Assembly: GCF_022559585.1 (NCBI RefSeq)
Contig: NZ_CP087114.1
Coordinates: 599,095-663,094, forward strand
Direction: 5' to 3'
DNA from: Bartonella machadoae
GTDB taxonomy: Bacteria; Pseudomonadota; Alphaproteobacteria; Rhizobiales; Rhizobiaceae
DNA length: 64,000 nt
How positions within the stretch are numbered: the first letter of the stretch is position 1; each line of letters starts with the position of its first letter. Shown here piece after piece: positions 57,881 to 64,000 of this stretch. Under the pieces are notes generated by a model that was not told the origin of the DNA, made no database searches, and saw only the letters and a program-made list of their open reading frames with translations. The position numbers and the translations under genes are program-made.

Positions 57881-58207
57881 ATTTTTATCTCCTCAAATGA
57901 TGCTGGAGATAAAATGCCCCGTTAGCAATTATGTTCCAAAAGTGATAAGATATGCGCTAAAAAGGGCAGAAAACACTGAAAACAGATACTGACTATTACA
58001 AGGATGAGAATAAAACATTTTTTTAGGGAACTTTCGTTTCATACCCGTTGATTGAGAAGGTATGTTTTATAAGTGATAAATACTTTCAAGGGGAATAAAG
58101 AAAAAGTAAAAATATGATAATAAAGATTTTTTATTTATGTTCATAAATAAAAAAGAGTGTTATATTAATCAACATTCATTTTTAAGTTGCAAATTGTGTT
58201 TTCCCTC
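57881..58207. other. Divergent control region
   Basis: A 327-bp spacer between the divergent membrane-protein and MFS genes. It holds the palindrome at 58127-58154 and a possible -10 (TATATT, 58161-58166). Nothing else was identified. Confidence 0.45.
58127..58154. promoter_or_regulatory. 13-bp perfect palindrome upstream of the MFS gene
   Basis: TTTTTTATTTATG and CATAAATAAAAAA are perfect inverted arms with a 2-bp centre. It lies about 55 bp before the MFS start, overlapping the likely -35 of a promoter whose -10 is TATATT at 58161-58166. It is a plausible repressor operator; it could also serve as a terminator. Confidence 0.45.
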
Positions 58208-59404
58208 ATGAGTTATAAATATACATTACCATTCATTATACTTATCGTATGCTTATCAACGGGAGGTCTGATTTCTACAGACATTTTTCTTCCGGCACTT
58301 GGAGAAATGCATCAATATTACCATGTTACTGAATCTCAGATTCAGAGTGCTGTAGCGATTTTTCTTTTTGCATTGGCTCTTGGACAGCTCATTTATGGTC
58401 CACTGAGTGATAATTTTGGGCGTAAAAAAACACTTCTGTTTGGCTTGTTTTTATGGTTATTGACCACGCTCAGTGTAATTTATACTGTTAATATTCATGC
58501 TTTCCTTGGATTGCGTTTTTTACAAGGACTTGGAGCTTGTGCAGGAATTGTTTTAAGCCGTGCTATTATCAATGATTTATTGGATAAAAAAGCGGCCGGA
58601 AAACTTTACTTGATTGTTTTTCCCTTTATTGGCATGTCACCAGCACTTGCTCCTTTAGTGGGAGGGCTCTTATTACAAGTTTTTAATTGGCAAGCTACCT
58701 TTATCTTTTTAAGCTTGTTTATATTTCTAACCATTTTGCTCTGTTATTTTGTGCTCACAGAAACCTTGCCACCTCAAAAACGTCAACGTTTTTCTTCAGT
58801 AGGATTTATAAAAGGATGTTTAGGCGTTCTTAGAAATAAACAATTTATTTTTTATGCGCTTATTCCGTGTTTTTCTTATGCGGCATATTTCGCTTATACT
58901 GTAGAATCGCCCTTTTTACTTACAACTTTAGGTTTGCCAGTAATATATATTGGTTATAGCTATATTGGTGTTTCTCTTCCATATATTATAGGAAATCTTG
59001 TAGCACGGTGGTTTTTTAAGCGAGAATCTATGGAAAGAACCGTATGGCGAGGGTATATTATTTTTGTTGTGGGTGGATTGTTATTTGCTCTACAAATGTA
59101 TGTAAGCCCATGGCCGCTTGTGACGAGTTTTATGGCTATTGCTGTTCTCACTTTTGGGAATGGTTTTTTATTGCCTTTAGGGACAGCGTTGGCTATTTCT
59201 TCGCATCCACAAGCTGCTGGAGCAGCTTCCGGTATGATGGGAGCTTTACAATTGGGGAGCGCTGCGTTGAGTGCTGCGGTTATTGGAAAGATATCTGGGC
59301 ACAATCCGCAGACAATGGCAGCTTTATTAGCAGTGTGTTGTCTGTTGGGTTTTATGATTTATATCTTCAAAGCGTATGATTTTATGCATTCAGAAAATAA
59401 TTGA
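58208..59404 (+). CDS. Bcr/CflA-type MFS multidrug exporter
   Basis: A 398-aa, 12-segment MFS protein. The first-half signature DIFLPALGEMHQYY, the loop motif YGPLSDNFGRKKTLL and VLSRAIINDLLDKKAAGK match the Bcr/CflA (DHA1) drug-exporter group. The start MSYKYTLPF at 58208 is the first ATG; a TTG 21 bases upstream is possible. No strong ribosome-binding site is visible. It precedes the small peptide gene by 185 bp on the same strand and may export the locus product. Confidence 0.82.
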   Translation: MSYKYTLPFIILIVCLSTGGLISTDIFLPALGEMHQYYHVTESQIQSAVAIFLFALALGQLIYGPLSDNFGRKKTLLFGLFLWLLTTLSVIYTVNIHAFLGLRFLQGLGACAGIVLSRAIINDLLDKKAAGKLYLIVFPFIGMSPALAPLVGGLLLQVFNWQATFIFLSLFIFLTILLCYFVLTETLPPQKRQRFSSVGFIKGCLGVLRNKQFIFYALIPCFSYAAYFAYTVESPFLLTTLGLPVIYIGYSYIGVSLPYIIGNLVARWFFKRESMERTVWRGYIIFVVGGLLFALQMYVSPWPLVTSFMAIAVLTFGNGFLLPLGTALAISSHPQAAGAASGMMGALQLGSAALSAAVIGKISGHNPQTMAALLAVCCLLGFMIYIFKAYDFMHSENN

Positions 59405-59589
59405 GAGAGATAAAAAAGAGCACGTCATGTGTAAACATTTTGCTGTTATTTTCCTTAAATGGAGATTGCCATAGCTGAGAATGGATTCTCATTAAGCGCA
59501 TTGCATTGTACATATTTAAAATTTTTCGTCGTTTAATTGAATTTTGATACAATTGGTTATTCTTGACAGTTTTACAGGGAGGGGATTTT

Positions 59590-59712
59590 ATGCGTGTTAG
59601 AGTTCTGAAATGTCTGCGTTTTAATCGTTATCTTCAGTTGGAAAGTTTTGGCTCCAATCGATCTTCTGAGAGAAGGCGATCTTCTGGGAGAAGGGATGCA
59701 GGAGATAAATAA
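59590..59712 (+). CDS. 40-aa Arg/Ser-rich peptide, candidate precursor
   Basis: MRVRVLKCLRFNRYLQLE is followed by SFGSNRSSERRRSSGRRD and AGDK. The ATG is preceded by a strong AGGGAGGGGA site and the TAA overlaps the ATG of the next gene (TAATG), so the ribosomes that read it should feed the hydrolase gene. An 18-bp tandem repeat in the DNA encodes RSSERR and RSSGRR. It is strongly basic. It could be a modified peptide precursor, or a leader peptide that only sets translation of the downstream genes. Confidence 0.55.
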   Translation: MRVRVLKCLRFNRYLQLESFGSNRSSERRRSSGRRDAGDK

Positions 59713-60443
59713 TGAACCTTCGTGTTGTCATTCTGTCTCCTGTGATGCCAATTTGGGATGACGGCGTTTTTTGTTCTTCATTTACAAAGCTATGTTTAGC
59801 AAAAGGATTCCAAATTACGCTATGCGATACAATGTCCCTTTTTCCGCGTGACTCTTCTTTTTGTAATAACTCCGCCCTAGAAATTTTGTCTTTTATTACA
59901 GAAAAACTGGAAAGACATTTTAAAGAGCCTTCCGTTCTCGTGGGTTTTTCTATGGCTGGAACATTAGTACAAATACTAGCTGCGCGGCTTTCAAATGTTC
60001 GAGCCGTCCTAGCTGTAAATGCGCCAGGCTATCCAGATACGCTTTTGCAACGGCGTATTGGACATATTCTTAATTTCTTGAAAAATAAAGATTTGTCAGG
60101 AGCGCTAGAAGCACTGAATGCTTTTATGCACTCTCGTGGAGTTATAAAAAAAAGAGCTTTATTGGAGGTTCCTACTGACAAAAAGAACATAGCTATTGAG
60201 CGTATGCAAAAGGGATTTCAACTCCTTTTAGAAATGGATGCAAGGGACGAGATTATCAAGTACACTGGAAAGTTTTTAGCTTTGATAGGTGAAAAATCGC
60301 AACTTGCAACTGTAGATAATCAAACACGAAGTCATTGTGTGAATCATGAATATAAGATTGTTGCTAATGCTGGTACGCGTTTATGGGATGATAATCCCGT
60401 TATGACGAATAGAATTCTTTCTGAATGGATGTGTGAATTATGA
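59712..60443 (+). CDS. Alpha/beta-hydrolase-like protein
   Basis: A 243-aa protein with the nucleophile elbow GFSMAGTLVQ (G-x-S-x-A-G), preceded by a short strand VLVGFS, and a possible acid in the later ALIGEKSQL region. A terminal His occurs in CVNHEYKIV. The fold looks like an alpha/beta hydrolase or thioesterase; the substrate is not evident. It overlaps the 40-aa gene by one base and the next gene by four bases (ATGA), so all three are translationally coupled. Confidence 0.7.
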   Translation: MNLRVVILSPVMPIWDDGVFCSSFTKLCLAKGFQITLCDTMSLFPRDSSFCNNSALEILSFITEKLERHFKEPSVLVGFSMAGTLVQILAARLSNVRAVLAVNAPGYPDTLLQRRIGHILNFLKNKDLSGALEALNAFMHSRGVIKKRALLEVPTDKKNIAIERMQKGFQLLLEMDARDEIIKYTGKFLALIGEKSQLATVDNQTRSHCVNHEYKIVANAGTRLWDDNPVMTNRILSEWMCEL

Positions 60444-62608
60444 AAAAGAAAGTTCTTGTATTTCCTGGTGATGGGATAGGACCAGAAGTCTGTGATGCTG
60501 CGCTAATGGTCTTAGAGCAATTGAATTTGCCGATTGAATTAATCTATGGCGCTATTGGTTGGGAATGTTGGAAACAGGAAGGGGATTCTATTCCTCAAGC
60601 GACTTGGCAAAAAATAACGGAGAGTGATGCCATTTTACTTGGTGCTGTGACCAGTAAAGAGAAAGAGGTTGCTTTAAAGGAACTTGCGCCACATTTACAA
60701 GAAAGGCAACGGACCTATATTTCACCTGTCATTCAACTTCGCCAAAAGTTAGGCTTATTTGCCAATATACGTCCTATAAGATACATTATTGGTCCAAGAA
60801 AGCCTTTTCATTTTTGTGTTATCAGAGAGAATAGCGAGGGTCTCTATGCGGGGCTTGATTTTCGTAGTATATCTCCTGAAAAAGCAACATGGTTAAAACA
60901 TCCCAATTTAGAAAAATATAGCCTTGAAGATGCCGCATGGACAGTACGGTTGCAGACACGCTTTGGTTTAGAGCGGATCTTTGAATATGCTTTTTCTTAT
61001 GCACGAGAACATGGTTTCAAACGGGTTACTTTTGCTGATAAGCCAAATATCATGCGAGAAAGTAGCCCATTTGCTCAAGAAATTTTTGAGAAAGTTGCTC
61101 AAAATTATCCGGAGATTGAAGCAGATATTCACAATGTTGATGCGGTTGCTTTATGGATTGTAACAAAACCAGAACAGTTTGGTGTGATTGTTGCTGAAAA
61201 TATGTTTGGTGATATTCTCTCTGGTCTTGGTGCTGGAGTGATGGGTGGATTGGGACTGGCGCCTAGTGCAAATGTGGGAAGCAAAATTGCTTATTTTGAA
61301 CCCGTTCATGGCAGTGCACCGCGCATTGCTGGACAAAATAAAGCAAATCCTTCTGCTATGCTCTATACCACAGCTTTACTCTTGGATCATTTAGGTTTTA
61401 AAGAGGTGGCGCAACAATTGTCGGAGAGTGTTGATCAGGTTATTCGTGTTGGAAAAACGGTGACCTATGACTTAGGGGGGGTAGCCACGACACGTCAAAT
61501 GGTTGAAGCTGTTACGAACTCTCTTGTAAATCCTATCCCTATTTGTCGAGCGGCGATTATTACGGTCGGTGATGAACTTCTTTCAGGACAGTATTTGAAT
61601 ACAAATTTGCAGGATTTGAGTCAAAGCCTGAACAAGAGAAACATCCAAGTTACCCGCCATTTTGTTTGTGCTGATCAATTACAGCAAATCAGTGAGACAG
61701 TGATTGCTTGTCTTGGACAAGAAAATCTCATCATTATCAGTGGAGGATTAGGACCAACGTCTGATGATAAAACCCGTGATGCGATTGCACAAGCTGTGCA
61801 AAAGCCCTTAGTCCATCATGAAGAGGTATGGCAAACAATCAAAGGTCAATTGCAACGGTTAGGGATTGCGCCGGATACCAATAATGCCCGTCAAGCGTTG
61901 TTTCCTGAGACGGCACAAGTTCTTGATAACCCTACGGGGACAGCACCTGGTTTCACCCTCTCTTGTAGTGGGAGTTCTCTTGTGGTCTTGCCTGGTCCGC
62001 CCACCCAGGCTCTGTCATTGTTAGAACATTATTTAGAACACGGTGAGAAAAAATATTTTACTGTACCGCGTGCTCAATATGCGTGGACTTTGATTGGAAT
62101 TGATGAAAGTACTATTGCGCATTGGGTTGATAGCCATTTTGCCAATGAACCGTTTGAGCGGCATTTTTTATGGAAAAGTCCTTATGTCCTTGTACAACTG
62201 ATTGGTAATTCATCAACACCCTTAGCACAGCATTTAATCGAAGAGTTTGAAGATCATTTTCGTCCATATTTGGTTGGTGCAGAAATTACTACTGCTTGTC
62301 AGCAATTAGCGAGGTATGCAGAAGTACATTGGTCAGCAAGTGATCCCATGCTTTTAAAATATTTTCAACAAACGGAAAAAAATGCGAAAGCTCTTCCACA
62401 GCTCGAGGTTAAGGTTAGCTTATCGCCTTCTTTAGAAGGTTTAGAAAACCAAAAAGAAAGCCTTGGGCATGCAACAATGACTGTACGAATTGAAGGGTTT
62501 GGTGATGATCATATTATGTTTCCCTATACGCGACCGCTGTTAGGTGTCGTCTTACAGGAATATGCTGCTTGGTTAGTTTTAAAAAGGTATTTGCAAGTAG
62601 AAACTTAA
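60440..62608 (+). CDS. Fusion: isopropylmalate-dehydrogenase-like enzyme + CinA N-terminal domain
   Basis: 722 aa. Residues 1-362 are a beta-decarboxylating dehydrogenase: FPGDGIGPEV, GLFANIRP, VIRENSEGLYAG, catalytic K201 in ADKPNIMR, and NMFGDILSG. The second metal Asp of GDILSD is Gly262. The EPVHGSAPRIAG segment has Arg295 where NAD enzymes have Asp, which points to NADP. Residues 369-620 are a CinA/MoaB-type domain (ITVGDELLSGQ, GGLGPTSDDKTRD, PTGTAPGF, LPGPP); the CinA nicotinamide-nucleotide deamidase domain is absent. The last 100 residues are unassigned. It is unlikely to be the leucine-pathway LeuB. Confidence 0.8.
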   Translation: MKKKVLVFPGDGIGPEVCDAALMVLEQLNLPIELIYGAIGWECWKQEGDSIPQATWQKITESDAILLGAVTSKEKEVALKELAPHLQERQRTYISPVIQLRQKLGLFANIRPIRYIIGPRKPFHFCVIRENSEGLYAGLDFRSISPEKATWLKHPNLEKYSLEDAAWTVRLQTRFGLERIFEYAFSYAREHGFKRVTFADKPNIMRESSPFAQEIFEKVAQNYPEIEADIHNVDAVALWIVTKPEQFGVIVAENMFGDILSGLGAGVMGGLGLAPSANVGSKIAYFEPVHGSAPRIAGQNKANPSAMLYTTALLLDHLGFKEVAQQLSESVDQVIRVGKTVTYDLGGVATTRQMVEAVTNSLVNPIPICRAAIITVGDELLSGQYLNTNLQDLSQSLNKRNIQVTRHFVCADQLQQISETVIACLGQENLIIISGGLGPTSDDKTRDAIAQAVQKPLVHHEEVWQTIKGQLQRLGIAPDTNNARQALFPETAQVLDNPTGTAPGFTLSCSGSSLVVLPGPPTQALSLLEHYLEHGEKKYFTVPRAQYAWTLIGIDESTIAHWVDSHFANEPFERHFLWKSPYVLVQLIGNSSTPLAQHLIEEFEDHFRPYLVGAEITTACQQLARYAEVHWSASDPMLLKYFQQTEKNAKALPQLEVKVSLSPSLEGLENQKESLGHATMTVRIEGFGDDHIMFPYTRPLLGVVLQEYAAWLVLKRYLQVET

Positions 62609-63192
62609 AAATGAAATTCTGAGGAGTTATAGAAAGACTTCCCTAGTTATTATTATTATAGTTTTGGTTAAAGGCGGTGTCGTTTTTATGCTATAGAGTG
62701 TTTGTATTTGCTAGTAGATTTTAGTCATCAGATAACAGCTGAGGAGTTTTAAATAACGAGCAAATAGGAAAATATTTTATTCTAAATGAATGCATAGAAA
62801 ACGCAGCTATTGTCTTTAAAATTTTGTTGAGGCTATTATTGAGGTTAGAATTCTATATTAACGCATTTTGCAAAAAATATTGATACAGTTTAGTCTTAAA
62901 AAACATGCATTATAGGGGATTTTTATCATACAATAAAATCAAAATTGTTTTATTCTGTTTAGAAGAAAAAATCTCGGTGCATTTTGATTGAAAGAAGAGA
63001 GATCCGTTGTTAAGAGGGGCAATAAAGAAAATCTTTCTACTACAAGACAATGTGATGTCTCAATTCTTTACAATGCTGAATTTTTTTTAATTTTGTTGAA
63101 AAATATATCTGCAAGAAGTCTATCAAAAATATGCATTGTTCGTTTGCTTGTTAAATTGCCATAACATAAAGGAATCTCTGGAGGATTTTATA
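62609..63192. other. Non-coding region after the fusion gene
   Basis: About 580 bp of AT-rich sequence with no supportable gene or clear terminator. Confidence 0.35.
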
Positions 63193-63275
63193 CTATCGCT
63201 TTATCATTATATTTACCGGCCCCCAATGTTGTGACAGCTCTTGCATTAATACGATTCACAAGAGGCCTTTTTACT
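63193..63275 (-). pseudogene. Integrase 5' stub
   Basis: The minus strand reads NRINARAVTTLGAGKYND, the first integrase residues, then runs into AIV and a stop. The original ATG has become GTG-like (cttgtgaat). Only 25 codons remain. A DnaA-box nonamer and repeat R5 lie upstream of it. Confidence 0.75.
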
Positions 63276-63292
63276 CCTTTCTTTAGAGTTTT

Positions 63293-63301
63293 TTATCCAC
63301 A
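63293..63301. promoter_or_regulatory. Consensus DnaA-box sequence beside integrase stub
   Basis: TTATCCACA in the stretch between the stub start and repeat R5. The equivalent position in the other copies is tctatccacacg or tacccacacacc, so here it may be chance drift in a conserved ccacac word and not a working site. Confidence 0.25.
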
Positions 63302-63354
63302 CGCCAGTCCCGCTTATGATGTGCAAATAAATGATAATGATTTATTCAACATAA

Positions 63355-63435
63355 GAGGATTTGAGATGAGAGTATCTTACAATATTCTGGGGTCTCATTC
63401 AACATGCAAAATAATAAATTATCATTATAAATCAA
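63355..63435 (+). repeat. Integrase-upstream repeat, copy R5
   Basis: Fifth copy of the block, with a few substitutions (gagtatcttacaatattctg). It lies upstream of the stub at 63193-63275. With R4 it forms direct repeats that bracket the 52.2-63.3 kb segment holding both peptide loci. Confidence 0.78.
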
Positions 63436-63548
63436 AGCATTGTCATTATTAGGCGTTATGCGTCATATGTGGTGATTTCTAATTGTATGTCGTAAGTGAA
63501 AGTGATGTGTGGATAAAGAACGTTTTTAAAAGGAGTAACAAGCCTTTT

Positions 63549-63653
63549 ATGAATCGTTTTGATGCAAGAATTGTTAAGCAATATTGGAAGTTGCTAAACA
63601 GGAAAATGATATTTGTTTTATATTTTTATAAGCGTAAAGATAATGATGCTTAA
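63549..63653 (+). pseudogene. Short open frame derived from an integrase 5' end
   Basis: From the ATG at 63549, with AAAGGAGTAA upstream, the frame gives MNRFDARIVKQYWKLLNR, then FYKRKDNDA and a stop, 34 aa. Start and end resemble integrase MNRLNARAV and LHKRKDGG. The middle has drifted. It is probably a remnant pointing opposite to the stub at 63193-63275. Confidence 0.5.
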
Positions 63654-64000
63654 CAGAAGCTCATATTTTTTGTGCTAAAAGCATAAATTCTATATTTGGC
63701 ATGCACGATAGCATTTAACAATACTTTAAAGAAGAAAAAAGGAGAAATTGTACGCTGCAAAAAATATATACGCAACATTTTTAGAGTTTAAAACTATATA
63801 TCATTGTTATTCTTAAATGAATATTTTTAATATATCTCAACAAAAAGATATATATATCTTATAAAGAATTTCGCTATTTATTTCTATTCTTTTTACGTAG
63901 AATATTTCTACGATTCACTGCTTGACAATTTAAATATATATCTCGTTTGTTTTTGATTAATTTTGAGGATATCTAGATAAATTTTATAAAAAGTCATTTT
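63654..64000. other. AT-rich end of window
   Basis: About 350 bp, very AT-rich (runs such as atatatatctt). No gene, repeat or RNA was recognised. Confidence 0.3.

Noticed and set aside
60440..61540. Calling the dehydrogenase part leuB
   Set aside because: The Asp-to-Arg cofactor change, the altered metal motif, the CinA fusion and the neighbours argue against the leucine pathway.
63231..63452. 73-aa plus-strand frame
   Set aside because: Antisense of the integrase stub and repeat R5.

Overview
The window looks like chromosome of an AT-rich alphaproteobacterium of the order Rhizobiales, most likely a Bartonella. The evidence is the gene order rpoZ-rsh-pyrE-acpS-lepB-rnc-era-recO, a single bifunctional RelA/SpoT protein, the rhizobial families TIGR02301, DUF2062, DUF2232 and DUF421, and the many decayed integrase modules. 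The species call is an inference from recognition; no database was searched.

Layout. (1) 1-3.2 kb: a decayed integrative island on the minus strand: DUF3987 helicase-like protein cut by the window edge, broken Toprim primase, AlpA-type regulator, frameshifted integrase, then a second integrase stub. (2) 3.5-33.5 kb: core chromosome. Plus strand: stringent response, pyrimidine synthesis, acyl carrier protein activation, protein secretion, RNA processing, recO, panC-panB, pyrC, cysS, an Atm1-type ABC transporter and phosphatidylethanolamine synthesis (psd-pssA). Minus strand: HD hydrolase, ygfZ, SDR-purF, cvpA, radA, dnaB and the rpsF-rpsR-DUF2232-rplI operon behind a structured leader. (3) 33.8-36.4 kb: remains of another prophage (integrase and its small partner gene). 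(4) 37-52.1 kb: an accessory island read on the minus strand: integrase, AlpA, Toprim primase with a frame change, DUF3987 protein, one very large single-chain restriction-modification enzyme, and five tandem YdcK-like solenoid proteins behind a consensus promoter and a hairpin-rich leader. (5) 52.2-56.4 kb: a compact minus-strand locus with a 50-residue peptide gene, a JmjC/cupin-like oxygenase, an MFS exporter, an unrecognised protein and a methyltransferase. It looks like a peptide-modification (RiPP-like) pathway. (6) 58.1-62.6 kb: a plus-strand locus with an MFS exporter, a 40-residue Arg/Ser-rich peptide gene, an alpha/beta hydrolase and a fusion of an isopropylmalate-dehydrogenase-like enzyme to a CinA N-terminal domain. 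(7) 62.6-64 kb: no intact gene; two more integrase stubs.

A block of about 75-80 bp that lies just upstream of the integrase start occurs five times (2.6, 3.1, 13.2, 52.1 and 63.4 kb), each time beside an integrase 5' end. The copy at 13.2 kb is inverted, so rpoZ-panB is bracketed by inverted repeats. The two islands (1-2.7 kb and about 49.2-52.2 kb) are long direct repeats.

The best candidates for something undescribed are the peptide/oxygenase locus at 52.2-56.3 kb and the peptide/hydrolase/LeuB-CinA locus at 58.2-62.6 kb. Next are the conserved CCC-TAG frame change in the primase and the YdcK-like array. No tRNA, rRNA or CRISPR array was recognised.
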